Shown here piece after piece: positions 49,352 to 58,312 of a DNA stretch of 64,000 bases. Every line of letters starts with the position of its first letter. Position 1 is the stretch's first letter. The notes beneath the pieces are model-generated. The model was not told where the DNA came from and did not search any database. It saw nothing but the letters and a program-made list of their open reading frames with translations. Both the position numbers and the translations under genes were made by a program. The DNA comes from Hydrogenovibrio crunogenus (GTDB taxonomy: Bacteria; Pseudomonadota; Gammaproteobacteria; Thiomicrospirales; Thiomicrospiraceae), in contig NZ_CP032096.1 in the NCBI RefSeq assembly GCF_004786015.1, positions 124,001 to 188,000 on the forward strand, given 5' to 3'.

Positions 49352-50347
49352 ATGGCATTAATAGATCCTTTCAATCGCAAAATTGATTACTTAAGAGTCT
49401 CAGTCACGGATAAGTGTAACTACCGATGCGGGTATTGTATGCCTGAACAAGGAGCGCATCCAGAAGGGCGTCATACAGAGTATTTAGACTATGATGAATT
49501 GGCTCGTATCATCAAGGCATTTGTGGAACTGGGGGTGACCAAAGTTCGTATCACAGGAGGTGAACCTTTAGTACGCAAAGGTTTGCCTGGCTTTATTGAA
49601 GAGATCCAGCCTTATGATGGATTGGAAGAAATAGCATTATCAACTAATGCTCATCATTTGGATAAACATGCGGTGGCATTGAAGAAAGCCGGGCTTTCAC
49701 GTGCCAATGTCTCCATTGATTCTTTACAGCCAGAGAAATTTAATAAAATTACTCGTGGTGGGAACCTTGAAAAAGTATTGGCAGGGGTTGATGCAGGGTT
49801 GTCAGCCGGATTGAACCCTATAAAGTTCAACATGGTAGTCATGAAAGGAACGAACGACGACGAGATTGAAGCCATGGTAGATTATGGCATCGAGAAAGGC
49901 GTTGAAGTACGTTTTATTGAAACCATGCCGATTGGAGAAGCGGGCATCAGCTTGATGGATCAGCATTATCCAATGGAAAAAATTATGGCGAGAGTGAGGG
50001 CGCATGTCGGAACGGATTTAATCCCAGCTACCGGTAAAAGCCATGATGGTCCATCCAAAAACTTTCATATTAAAGGAACAGACGCCAAAATTGGTGTGAT
50101 ATCAGCGGTTTCACAGCATTTCTGTGAATCTTGTAACCGGGTGAGGCTGACGGCAAGAGGGGTGTTGGCCTTGTGCTTGGGTCAAGAGGACTCCGTGGAT
50201 TTGAGAACCCCAATACGAGATGGCATTTCAGATGAAGCGCTGAAACAAATGATTGTCGATGCCATGTTGAAGAAACCGGAGAAGCATTTCTTTAATGAAA
50301 ATGTGCATAATATTGAATTTAGACAAATGGTTTCTTTAGGCGGTTAA
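49352..50347 (+). CDS. moaA: GTP 3',8-cyclase MoaA
   Basis: 331 residues; radical SAM step of molybdenum cofactor synthesis. CxxxCxxC in DKCNYRCGYCMPEQG, GGEPLVRKG, the C-terminal cluster CESCNRVRLTARG...C, and the required Gly-Gly end (SLGG). First of the Moco genes placed after soxCD, but behind its own terminator gap. Confidence 0.97.
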   Translation: MALIDPFNRKIDYLRVSVTDKCNYRCGYCMPEQGAHPEGRHTEYLDYDELARIIKAFVELGVTKVRITGGEPLVRKGLPGFIEEIQPYDGLEEIALSTNAHHLDKHAVALKKAGLSRANVSIDSLQPEKFNKITRGGNLEKVLAGVDAGLSAGLNPIKFNMVVMKGTNDDEIEAMVDYGIEKGVEVRFIETMPIGEAGISLMDQHYPMEKIMARVRAHVGTDLIPATGKSHDGPSKNFHIKGTDAKIGVISAVSQHFCESCNRVRLTARGVLALCLGQEDSVDLRTPIRDGISDEALKQMIVDAMLKKPEKHFFNENVHNIEFRQMVSLGG

Positions 50348-50390
50348 TTAGGGTAGTAGTTGTCTTTTTAGACATTTTTGGAGATAAAAA

Positions 50391-50642
50391 ATGTTAGAAA
50401 TTTTATATTTTGCAAGTTTTAGAGAAGTTTTAGGGAAGGCGCAAGAGCAATTGCCCGTAGAAAATTATAAAACAGTTGAGTGTGTCCTCAAGGATTTAGC
50501 GAGCCGTGGCGAAGCTTGGCAACAAGCATTGAAAGATAATGCTAACTTACAGATTGCTGTAAACCACAGTGTTGCAACACGCCAAACACCATTGAATCCA
50601 GGGGATGAAATTGCATTCTTCCCGCCTGTCACGGGAGGATAG
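50391..50642 (+). CDS. moaD: Molybdopterin synthase sulfur carrier MoaD
   Basis: 83 residues, ubiquitin-like, ending PPVTGG; the terminal glycine carries the thiocarboxylate. GGAGAT lies ahead of the ATG. moaE begins 3 bases after its stop. Confidence 0.95.
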   Translation: MLEILYFASFREVLGKAQEQLPVENYKTVECVLKDLASRGEAWQQALKDNANLQIAVNHSVATRQTPLNPGDEIAFFPPVTGG

Positions 50643-50645
50643 CAA

Positions 50646-51113
50646 TTGAGCTCATATCCCTTTGTTAAGGTGCAAAAAGAAGATTTTGATTTAAGCACAG
50701 AAATTAAAACTTTAAGAGCAGGCCATAAAGACATTGGTGCGGTGGTGTCATTTGTTGGGACAGTACGGGATATTAATGAAGGCGATGATATTTCGGTATT
50801 GGAGCTCGAACATTACCCTGGCATGACTGAAAAAGCATTGGAGGCAATTCGCCTTGAAGCCCATGAACGTTGGCCGTTGCAAAGCAGTTTGATTATTCAT
50901 CGGATTGGTGAAATGCAACCTTGCGACCAAATTGTACTGGTTGCCGTCACGTCACGGCACAGAGAAGCTGCTTTTGAGGCGGCGCATTTTATTATGGATT
51001 ACTTAAAAACCAACGCCCCTTTTTGGAAGAAAGAAACTTTTCCGAATGGGGAGACCCGTTGGGTCGATGCGCGCGTTACGGATAAAGAAGCCGAAGCACG
51101 CTGGTTAAAATAA
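50646..51113 (+). CDS. moaE: Molybdopterin synthase catalytic subunit MoaE
   Basis: 155 residues; adds sulfur to precursor Z with MoaD. Motifs: GAVVSFVGTVRD, LELEHYPGMTEKAL, IHRIGEMQPCD, VAVTSRHREAAFEA and APFWKKETFPNGETRWV. The start is TTG at 50646, with GGAGG (the end of moaD) 4-8 bases ahead; no ATG is near. Confidence 0.95.
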   Translation: MSSYPFVKVQKEDFDLSTEIKTLRAGHKDIGAVVSFVGTVRDINEGDDISVLELEHYPGMTEKALEAIRLEAHERWPLQSSLIIHRIGEMQPCDQIVLVAVTSRHREAAFEAAHFIMDYLKTNAPFWKKETFPNGETRWVDARVTDKEAEARWLK

Positions 51114-51136
51114 ATTAACGATTATTATCTGTCACA

Positions 51137-51165
51137 TTTCCCCGCACCCGCGGGGATTTTTTTTG
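51137..51165 (+). terminator. Terminator between moaE and moeA
   Basis: CCCCG, loop, CGGGG followed by nine T; splits the Moco genes into moaADE and moeA-moaC. Confidence 0.85.
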
Positions 51166-51176
51166 AGAGTTGAACC

Positions 51177-52382
51177 ATGAAAACATTTGATGAAGCCTTA
51201 TCCTACTTAGTCAGTCAGGCTAAAAAAACACAGAAAACTCAAATCTTGCCCATTCAAGAAGCGCTAGGCAAAGTTTTAGCCTCACCCGTTGTTTCAGACG
51301 TCAATGTCCCCCCGCATGACAACAGTCAAATGGACGGGTATGCCATTAATTTATTGGACTTAACACATGAAGATACGTTTCATGTCAGCCAGCGTATTCC
51401 AGCAGGATCAGAACCTGCATCACTGGAGTTGGGAACCGTCGCTAGAATTTTTACAGGCGCGCCAATTCCTGCCGAAGCGAATGCGGTCATTATGCAAGAA
51501 GAAACTGAGCAGGTAGGGGATAAGGTTAAGATTACGGCAAAAGCAACCAGGCCTGGGCAAAATATTCGTCACATAGGAGAAGACATTGAGGTTGGGCGAG
51601 TTGTCTTTGAGAAAGGGCATCGTTTACGCGCAGAAGATTTAGGGTTGATTGCTTCAATCGGCATTCGCGAGGTGAGTGTTTATCAGCCATTGAAAATTGC
51701 CACCTTTACCACAGGTGACGAATTGCTGGAACCAGGTGACCGCCCTGAAAAAGGAAAAATTTATAATGCCAATCGCTATGTGTTAGCGGGTGCCGTTCCA
51801 CAACTAGGGTTTGAGCTGATTGATTTAGGACGGGTTAAAGATACCTTGGAAGATACCATCGAAGCGATGAAGCAAGCTGCAAAAGTCGGCGATGTGGTGA
51901 TGACCACTGGCGGAGTTTCTGTCGGTGAAGAAGACCATATCAAGCCAGCCATCGAATCACTTGGCAAGCTGGATATGTGGAAAGTAAAAATGAAGCCCGG
52001 TAAACCCCTGGCTTTTGGTGATATTGAAGGTACACCCTTTATCGGTTTGCCAGGCAATCCTGTTTCCGCCTTTGCGACATTCAATTTATTTGCACGTTCT
52101 TATCTACTTCGCATGCAGGGCGTTAAAGAGATTTGCATAACCCCCCTTTGGCTTGAAGCCGATTTTGATTGGCCAAAAGCCAACTTTCGTCGTGAGTTCG
52201 CACGTGCTAAATTAAAAGTGGATGAAACTCAGAACAAAACAGTCGTAGAGTTGTTTCCGAATCAGGGGTCCGGTGTGTTAACGTCAGCAGTTTGGGCGGA
52301 AGGTTTTGCGGTGATTCCGGAAGACACGACGATTACGAAAGGGGACAAAGTCGCCTTTTACGCATTTAACGATATGATTTAA
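51177..52382 (+). CDS. moeA: Molybdopterin molybdenumtransferase MoeA
   Basis: 401 residues; inserts molybdate into adenylylated molybdopterin. Motifs: [75 protein letters not shown] and [10 protein letters not shown]. Contains an exact CCAGGCCTGG at RPGQ. moaC follows 14 bases later. Confidence 0.96.
   Translation: MKTFDEALSYLVSQAKKTQKTQILPIQEALGKVLASPVVSDVNVPPHDNSQMDGYAINLLDLTHEDTFHVSQRIPAGSEPASLELGTVARIFTGAPIPAEANAVIMQEETEQVGDKVKITAKATRPGQNIRHIGEDIEVGRVVFEKGHRLRAEDLGLIASIGIREVSVYQPLKIATFTTGDELLEPGDRPEKGKIYNANRYVLAGAVPQLGFELIDLGRVKDTLEDTIEAMKQAAKVGDVVMTTGGVSVGEEDHIKPAIESLGKLDMWKVKMKPGKPLAFGDIEGTPFIGLPGNPVSAFATFNLFARSYLLRMQGVKEICITPLWLEADFDWPKANFRREFARAKLKVDETQNKTVVELFPNQGSGVLTSAVWAEGFAVIPEDTTITKGDKVAFYAFNDMI
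51547..51556. repeat. CCAGGCCTGG palindrome, copy 11 (in moeA)
   Basis: Exact copy within moeA, read Arg-Pro-Gly in a conserved segment. Confidence 0.88.
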
Positions 52383-52396
52383 GACAGGGCATAATT

Positions 52397-52888
52397 ATGC
52401 AAGACAAACAGAAGTTAACGCATTTAGATGAAAAAGGGCAGGCCCGTATGGTCGATGTGAGCGAAAAATCTCACACAGAGCGAGAAGCTCGTGCAATGGC
52501 TGTCATAACCATGTTACCAGAGACATTAAAAATGATTGTGGAAGGGAAACACAAGAAGGGAGATGTCATGGCAACGGCGCGCATTGCAGGAATCATGGCT
52601 GCTAAGCGTACGCCCGACCTGATTCCAATGTGTCACCCTTTAATGTTGACGTCAGTTAAAGTGGATTTGGTCCCTAATGAAGAAAAAAGCTGTGTTGAGA
52701 TCGTGGCAATCTGCAAGCTTGTCGGTCAAACAGGCGTGGAAATGGAAGCTCTGACTGCCGCATCCACTGCCGCTCTAACATTGTATGATATGTGTAAAGC
52801 GGTTGATAAAGGAATGACGATCAACCAAGTCCAATTGCTAGAGAAAAAAGGCGGCAAAAGTGGCTATTGGAAAAAAGAAGCGCTTTAA
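52397..52888 (+). CDS. moaC: Cyclic pyranopterin monophosphate synthase MoaC
   Basis: 163 residues; second enzyme of Moco synthesis. Motifs: [43 protein letters not shown] and [23 protein letters not shown]. With moaA, D, E and moeA the early-to-late Moco route is nearly complete here. Confidence 0.96.
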   Translation: MQDKQKLTHLDEKGQARMVDVSEKSHTEREARAMAVITMLPETLKMIVEGKHKKGDVMATARIAGIMAAKRTPDLIPMCHPLMLTSVKVDLVPNEEKSCVEIVAICKLVGQTGVEMEALTAASTAALTLYDMCKAVDKGMTINQVQLLEKKGGKSGYWKKEAL

Positions 52889-52899
52889 AGAGAGCGCTT
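52878..52899. terminator. Hairpin at the end of moaC
   Basis: AAGCGCT and AGCGCTT arms with an 8-base loop, overlapping the moaC stop and followed by ATCTTTTC; between convergent genes. Confidence 0.45.
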
Positions 52900-52911
52900 A
52901 GATCTTTTCAC

Positions 52912-53568
52912 TCACTTTCTGACTTGTGGGTAGTATTGCAACGCTTCGGGTCCTTCTGGGTCCATAATCAGCTCCAGACCTTTTTCAGGGTAAAACCAGT
53001 GGTCAAGCCCATCAGATTGCTTTTCAATGCGCTGAGGTGCACCAAATCGCATTTTAACGGCTCTTTCCGTTAAGTGTTTCTTAGGAAGTAATGTTACTTG
53101 CTTAATCGGTCGCTGTAATAGAAATTCAATGTTTTCGGTGTTGGGGGTCACTTGGCGGTTGCCGGTCTGAGTGACAGTTGTCTGAATGCCTTGACTGTAA
53201 ATTTCCTCTAACTTGTCTGTATTAACATCCAGCGATAATGCAATCGCGCCACGAATGGTGCCAATATGAACGGACGGGAAGTATACTTCAGCCGTTTTGC
53301 TGGATTCATCCTTGTGCGAGAACAACTTAACTTCAACATCATCGCCAAAAATGGTTTTGGCATCATTCGGCGTACTTTGATTCACAATCAAGCCTAATGC
53401 TTCCAGTTGGTTGTGTGTATTAAAGTGGCTATTCCAGGGTAATAGCTGGTCCTTTACTTCCTCTCTGTGAGGCGGTATCAGGATGAAAATAATTGTTAGA
53501 CCAATGGCTAAAGCAAGAACAACTAGAGAGGTTGGAAAGCTTTTTTTTGCAGGGCGTGTTGAATTCAT
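52912..53568 (-). CDS. Single-pass membrane protein, unknown
   Basis: 218 residues. One transmembrane segment near the N terminus (SLVVLALAIGLTIIFILI, about 14-31) and a periplasmic or cytoplasmic domain with no Cys. The end, RFGAPQRIEKQSDGLDHWFYPEKGLEL, resembles small outer-membrane assembly modules (SmpA/BamE-like GxP...WxY pattern) but is not enough to assign. Its ATG overlaps the upstream gene stop (ATGA), so the two are coupled. Confidence 0.6.
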   Translation of the reverse strand: MNSTRPAKKSFPTSLVVLALAIGLTIIFILIPPHREEVKDQLLPWNSHFNTHNQLEALGLIVNQSTPNDAKTIFGDDVEVKLFSHKDESSKTAEVYFPSVHIGTIRGAIALSLDVNTDKLEEIYSQGIQTTVTQTGNRQVTPNTENIEFLLQRPIKQVTLLPKKHLTERAVKMRFGAPQRIEKQSDGLDHWFYPEKGLELIMDPEGPEALQYYPQVRK

Positions 53569-54182
53569 GCGTCAGAGTTGTCCGTTTCTTTTGAGTTGAG
53601 TTGTTTTTTTCCTTTATGGTGCACCTCATCATCCCCTTCACCTATTTCAGCGTTAGAATCACTATTACGCGATAAGACTTTTTCAATTTTAGGGTCAATA
53701 ATGCCTTTCCCTGCGTCGTAAACAGAGATACCGGTTTGAAGAAAGGTGATCAGCACTGCTAGGAAGATGACCAATGCGGCAAATCGAATGGTGATGATTT
53801 CACCGAGGTTGGTTTGTGTGCCTTCAGCGGAAAAGTCATTCATGGAAAAGCCACCGGGAAATAACGTGTCAATCAATACGTAAAGCAAGACCATGACTAA
53901 GGCAATGCCATAGCTGATTAACAGGGTTTTACTTCGCTGCCAAGCCAATGCCCAGTGGGCAGACACAAACCAAGACCCTTTTTGCTGCACCTTTTTACCA
54001 TGAAAGTATATGTAGGCAAGCACCAGGCTTGATAAAAAAGGAATCACCAGTAACGTCACAGTGCTTCCAATTTCGAGGATGATCATCGATATAAATAAAT
54101 GTGTAATGATGATGTTGATGTTGAATATATGGTGAGGGTTCTTAGCTAGATGGGTTTCTTGGTCGGTCACTTGGTAATGCAT
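53565..54182 (-). CDS. Multi-pass membrane protein, unknown
   Basis: 205 residues with about four hydrophobic segments (24-60 in two, 83-106, 131-153) and a charged C-terminal tail. No recognised family. It lies between the Hpt gene (9 bases away) and the single-pass protein (4-base overlap), so all three probably form one operon with the receiver-GGDEF-EAL gene. Confidence 0.6.
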   Translation of the reverse strand: MHYQVTDQETHLAKNPHHIFNINIIITHLFISMIILEIGSTVTLLVIPFLSSLVLAYIYFHGKKVQQKGSWFVSAHWALAWQRSKTLLISYGIALVMVLLYVLIDTLFPGGFSMNDFSAEGTQTNLGEIITIRFAALVIFLAVLITFLQTGISVYDAGKGIIDPKIEKVLSRNSDSNAEIGEGDDEVHHKGKKQLNSKETDNSDA

Positions 54183-54191
54183 GCGATGTCT

Positions 54192-54545
54192 CTACAGTTG
54201 GCTAAAATGGTTGATTGAATGCTGTAAAAAACGAATCACTTTGTCGGTTTCGTCTTCCACTTGTTTTAACAGACTCTCTTGTCCTTGAGTAATGCCTTCT
54301 CTTCCTTTGGTTTCAAGCGCCAAGCATAAATCAGGCAATGTGGTCGCCCCAATATTCGCCGAGCTACCTTTTAATGTGTGCGCTTGATGCCTTAAAGCCT
54401 CCGGGTCTTCTTCATCAATAGCGGCTTTAATACCCTTTAACGTCTCGGGTGCAATATCCAAAAAGGTTTGTAAAATATCTTTTAAATCTTCTCCAATCAG
54501 TGCTTTTAACTGACTTAAATTCTCTGTATCAACCGGATCAGACAT
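54192..54545 (-). CDS. Histidine phosphotransfer (Hpt) protein
   Basis: 117 residues, single Hpt domain with the phospho-His in RHQAHTLKGSSANIGA. It can pass phosphate between hybrid kinases and receivers; the neighbouring protein with a receiver domain (54.6-56.7 kb) is an obvious candidate partner, as is the lone receiver at 27.8 kb. Confidence 0.88.
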   Translation of the reverse strand: MSDPVDTENLSQLKALIGEDLKDILQTFLDIAPETLKGIKAAIDEEDPEALRHQAHTLKGSSANIGATTLPDLCLALETKGREGITQGQESLLKQVEDETDKVIRFLQHSINHFSQL

Positions 54546-54583
54546 AAATTTTTTTCCTATTCTAGTGAACCTATTATAGCTTA

Positions 54584-56677
54584 CTAAGGCGTTTTCTGAG
54601 ATTTAAGATACTGTTGAAATTCATCAGCAGGCATCGGCTTGCCGAACATAAAGCCTTGGAAAATATCACAGTTCTTATTTTGAAGGAAAGAGACATGGAA
54701 TTCTTCTTCAATCCCTTCTGCAACCACTTTGAGGCTCAAACTGTCGGCCATGGCTAAGATGGTGCGGACAATAGCCTGTCCTTCCTGACTTTCCAAGTTA
54801 TCGATAAAAGAACGGTCGATTTTAATGGCATCAATTGGAAAGCTATGTAGATAGGCGAGAGAAGAATAGCCTGTTCCAAAGTCGTCAATGGACAATGAAA
54901 CCCCCATGGCTTTCAGTCCTTTTAGGATGCTGATATTGTGATCGGCGTTGCTCATAGCCAAGCTTTCTGTGATTTCCAGATCAAGATACTTCGCAGGCAG
55001 AGTTGTGTTTTGCAACACTTCCTGTACTTCTTTGATTAAGTTTGAGCTGGAAAATTGCCGACCTGACAAGTTAACAGCGATACGCATTTCATCAAATCCA
55101 TTCGCATGCCAATTTTCGGCTTCTTTGATGGCATTTTCTAAAACAAATCGACCAATGTTGACAATCATCCCATTGCTTTCTGCCATAGGTATAAAGACAC
55201 CGGGTGAAATAGTCCCTTCGGTTGGGTGTTTCCAACGCACCAAAGCTTCAGCGCCATAAGGTTTTAAAGAGTGACCATCAATCTGAGGCTGGTAGTAAAC
55301 TTCAATCTCATTGCGATCAAGGGCTTTTCTTAAATCATTTTCCAGCATCAGCTGTTCTTTTGATTCGGCATTCATTTCCGCTTGATAGAATAAAAACTGA
55401 TTGCCGCCATTGAGTTTGGCCTGACTTCGAGCGATATTGGCATGCGCAATCAGCTCGCTGGCTTGATCTCCATCCTGGTTGATGATGCTGATGCCGATCG
55501 AGAAAGTGATAAACAATTCTTGATCTTTAACGTTATAGGCTTTCGAAATATCATGAAAAATACGACTGAGAGATAAGTTTAATTCTTGGGCGTCCTCGGC
55601 ATTCTTAATCAAGATAGCAAATTCATCACTACCTAAGCGGGCCACGAAATCATCTTCTCGCGTGACTTTCTTTAAGCGTTGAGCAACGGTGCGAAGTAGC
55701 GCATCCCCATTTTCCTGTCCTAAGTTATCATTGATTTTTTTGAAGCGGTCAATGTCAAGAATCACGGTTGCGCTGTATTTGTCAGGATTGGTTTCTTTTA
55801 TAAAATTCATTAGGTTTTTATTAAAGAAAGAACGGTTAGCCAAATCCGTCAGTTTGTCATGGCTGGATTGGTAATCGATCAGAGTTTCCGCTTTATGCAA
55901 ACGACTGATATCCTGGGCCGACCCTGTAATCTTTGAGATGTCTCCATGTTCATCAAAGCTGACTTCCCCTAAACAATCCACATGAGATAATGAGCTATCA
56001 TGATGCAGAACACGGAAACTGACTTGAATATCATTATAGCCTTGGCTGGCATCGGCAATGGCTTGTTGAATTAATGGCAGGTCTTTCGGAATAATATTGG
56101 AAAAGAATTGCTCTAAGGTGACATCTGCCTGATTCGGAATACCGAAAAGCTCAAAGGCTGAACTCGTGCCCGTCACCTGGTCTGCTTTTGCATCCCACTC
56201 CCAATAGCCCAGTTTTGCCAGTTTTTGGGCATACATAAGTTGAGACTGACTGGCTCTCAGCTGATCTTCGATTAAAGAAGAGTTAATGGCGTATTTAACT
56301 CGCTGACTGAGCAAAGACCAATTAATCGGTTTGGTGATAAAATCTGTCGCGCCACTGGTAAAGGCATGGTCAATTGACCCCATATCATCCTGCGATGTTA
56401 GCATTAAGATAGGGACGGCACGGCTCTTTTCATAGTTCCGGATGGCTTCAGTGGCTGCATACCCATCCATTATGGGCATCATCACATCCATTAAAATTAA
56501 GCAGGGTGACTCGTTGATAAATTTTGAAAAGCCCTCTTGACCATTTTTGGCATCGATGACTTTAAATCCGGATTTGGTTAGGACTTTATTTAGGGTCAAA
56601 CGGGTGGTATCGTCGTCCTCAACTACGAGGATTAAAGAGGGATCAATCTGCTTAGAGCTTGTCTCAGAAAGTGGCAT
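54584..56677 (-). CDS. Receiver-PAS-GGDEF-EAL response regulator
   Basis: 697 residues from ATG 56677. Receiver domain (14-130) with phospho-Asp64 in LILMDVMMPIMDG and FITKPIN; PAS (150-265); GGDEF with altered signature GSDEF (349-353) and an RxxD inhibitory site (340-343); EAL (about 450-690) with EAL at 477-479, DDFGTGYSS and FQGFMFGKP. Phosphodiesterase activity is likely; cyclase activity is uncertain because of GSDEF. The start is ambiguous, since upstream codons could add up to 31 residues. Downstream is the Hpt gene, 38 bases away. Confidence 0.88.
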   Translation of the reverse strand: MPLSETSSKQIDPSLILVVEDDDTTRLTLNKVLTKSGFKVIDAKNGQEGFSKFINESPCLILMDVMMPIMDGYAATEAIRNYEKSRAVPILMLTSQDDMGSIDHAFTSGATDFITKPINWSLLSQRVKYAINSSLIEDQLRASQSQLMYAQKLAKLGYWEWDAKADQVTGTSSAFELFGIPNQADVTLEQFFSNIIPKDLPLIQQAIADASQGYNDIQVSFRVLHHDSSLSHVDCLGEVSFDEHGDISKITGSAQDISRLHKAETLIDYQSSHDKLTDLANRSFFNKNLMNFIKETNPDKYSATVILDIDRFKKINDNLGQENGDALLRTVAQRLKKVTREDDFVARLGSDEFAILIKNAEDAQELNLSLSRIFHDISKAYNVKDQELFITFSIGISIINQDGDQASELIAHANIARSQAKLNGGNQFLFYQAEMNAESKEQLMLENDLRKALDRNEIEVYYQPQIDGHSLKPYGAEALVRWKHPTEGTISPGVFIPMAESNGMIVNIGRFVLENAIKEAENWHANGFDEMRIAVNLSGRQFSSSNLIKEVQEVLQNTTLPAKYLDLEITESLAMSNADHNISILKGLKAMGVSLSIDDFGTGYSSLAYLHSFPIDAIKIDRSFIDNLESQEGQAIVRTILAMADSLSLKVVAEGIEEEFHVSFLQNKNCDIFQGFMFGKPMPADEFQQYLKSQKTP

Positions 56678-56759
56678 GAGAGTTCGTATCACCATTAATT
56701 GTTTGGCTAAGTGTAGCCGCTTTTTGTCGAAATTAAAACCTTTATGCCTTATGAAGATG

Positions 56760-57209
56760 TTAGGTTTCAAGCCAAAAGGTTACAGGCCCATCATTAATTA
56801 AACTGACTTGCATGTTGGCACCGAATTTTCCTGTTTGAGGGGAGCCAAACTTCTCGGTAATTAAGGTGACAAATTGCTTAAAAAGGTCGTGTGCCAAGTC
56901 CGGCGAAGCCGAGGTGTGAAAGCTGGGACGTAGTCCCTTTTTCGTATCGGCTGCTAAGGTAAATTGCGGCACCAGCAGTAATTCACCGCCTTGACCATTG
57001 AAGGCTTGTTGCAGATTGAGGTTCATTTTGTCATCTTCATCACTGAAAACACGGTAATGTAGGAGTTTATGAGCCATCTTTTCTAAGGATTCGGTTGAAT
57101 CATGTGGTTGAAATCCGCATAAAACAACCAAACCCGATGAAATCTGCCCGATGATTTCATCTGAAACCGATACACTTCCTTGAGTCACTCTTTGCAATAA
57201 ACAAATCAT
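56760..57209 (-). CDS. dtd: D-aminoacyl-tRNA deacylase
   Basis: 149 residues, family length; hydrolyses D-aminoacyl-tRNA. Motifs: LLQRVTQGSVSV, GELLLVPQFTLAAD, KKGLRPSF and the cross-subunit Gly-Pro in NDGPVTFWLE. ATG 57209 lies one base after the pip stop region, so coupling is likely; the longer frame overlaps pip. Confidence 0.94.
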   Translation of the reverse strand: MICLLQRVTQGSVSVSDEIIGQISSGLVVLCGFQPHDSTESLEKMAHKLLHYRVFSDEDDKMNLNLQQAFNGQGGELLLVPQFTLAADTKKGLRPSFHTSASPDLAHDLFKQFVTLITEKFGSPQTGKFGANMQVSLINDGPVTFWLET

Positions 57210-57210
57210 A

Positions 57211-58182
57211 TTAAGGAGAGATGTCGCCATCAAGATAGAGTTGATCGGTCGCAGCCACCAGCGCTTGAGCAATTTCCAGCTCAAGGGCAGAGTGCCCTGC
57301 ATGGTCGCATATAATCAGTTGAGCGTTTGGCATGGCTTGTGATAACGCATAGGCTTGATTGACCGGGCAAACCATGTCGTAACGACCTTGAATAATTTGG
57401 GTTGGAATTTTTCGAATATAGCCAATATTAGCTAAAATTTGGTTCGGTTCGATAAAGGCGTTGTATTTAAAATAATGACATTCGATGCGCGCCATAGCCA
57501 GTGCATGAAAGGGATCACCAAAATGATTCACTAGGTCCTTATCGGCTTTGAGTGTGGAGGTTCTTCCTTCCCAGACAGACCAAGCTTCAGCCGCACTCAT
57601 TCGAGCAATTTCATTTTCACTGGTCAGGAGTTCGTAGTAGGCGCCAATCATATCGTTTCGTTTTTCTTCAGGAACCGGGGCAATAAAATCCTGCCAGTAA
57701 TTCGGGTAAAATCGGTTGGCACCTTCTTGATAAAACCAACGAGTGTCTTCATCCCGGCATAAGAAAATGCCGCGTAACACCATAGAAATGACACGCTCTG
57801 GGTAGGCTTCAGCATAGAGTAAACTCAACGTTGACCCCCAGGAGCCACCAAACAATATCCAACGATCAATCTCTAAATGCCGTCGAATTTTTTCGATGTC
57901 TTCAATCAAGTGAGCCGTGGTATTGTTGGTTAAACAGGCATGAGGGCGGGATTTTCCGCACCCACGCTGATCAAATAAGATAATACGATATTCATCCGGA
58001 TTGAAAAAGCGGCGTTGCATTGGGGTGGTGCCCCCACCGGGGCCACCATGGATAAACAAGACTGGCAGACCGAGGGGATTACCGCTTTCTTCGATGTAAA
58101 GCGAATGCGTGTTATCAACCTGTAAGCTATGTTCGCTATACGGCTTGATGGGCGGGTACAAGATCTGTTCTAAAGTCATCAT
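57211..58182 (-). CDS. pip: Proline iminopeptidase
   Basis: 323 residues; alpha/beta-hydrolase removing N-terminal proline. Motifs: LFIHGGPGGGTTP (oxyanion hole), FDQRGCGKSRPH, nucleophile Ser in FGGSWGSTL, Asp in GRYDMVCP and His in DHAGHSALE. Standard length. Upstream of dtd on the same strand. Confidence 0.94.
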   Translation of the reverse strand: MMTLEQILYPPIKPYSEHSLQVDNTHSLYIEESGNPLGLPVLFIHGGPGGGTTPMQRRFFNPDEYRIILFDQRGCGKSRPHACLTNNTTAHLIEDIEKIRRHLEIDRWILFGGSWGSTLSLLYAEAYPERVISMVLRGIFLCRDEDTRWFYQEGANRFYPNYWQDFIAPVPEEKRNDMIGAYYELLTSENEIARMSAAEAWSVWEGRTSTLKADKDLVNHFGDPFHALAMARIECHYFKYNAFIEPNQILANIGYIRKIPTQIIQGRYDMVCPVNQAYALSQAMPNAQLIICDHAGHSALELEIAQALVAATDQLYLDGDISP

Positions 58183-58246
58183 AATGCAATTTTAGCCTAA
58201 ACCGAACGGAAGACCAAAAGAATCTTTTTCAGAAAGCATAAACGAA

Positions 58247-58293
58247 AAAAGCCCCTAAAAAGTAACCAGGCCTGGTCATTTTTAGGGGCTTTT
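58247..58293 (-). terminator. Terminator with CCAGGCCTGG in the apex
   Basis: Arms AAAAGCCCCTAAAAA (58247-58261) and its complement (58279-58293) enclose CCAGGCCTGG, which can fold as an inner stem. It follows typA on the minus strand and has a T run on either strand. Confidence 0.9.
58266..58275. repeat. CCAGGCCTGG palindrome, copy 12
   Basis: Exact copy in the loop of the typA terminator. Confidence 0.92.
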
Positions 58294-58312
58294 AATTTAA
58301 GCAGAGAGAAGC

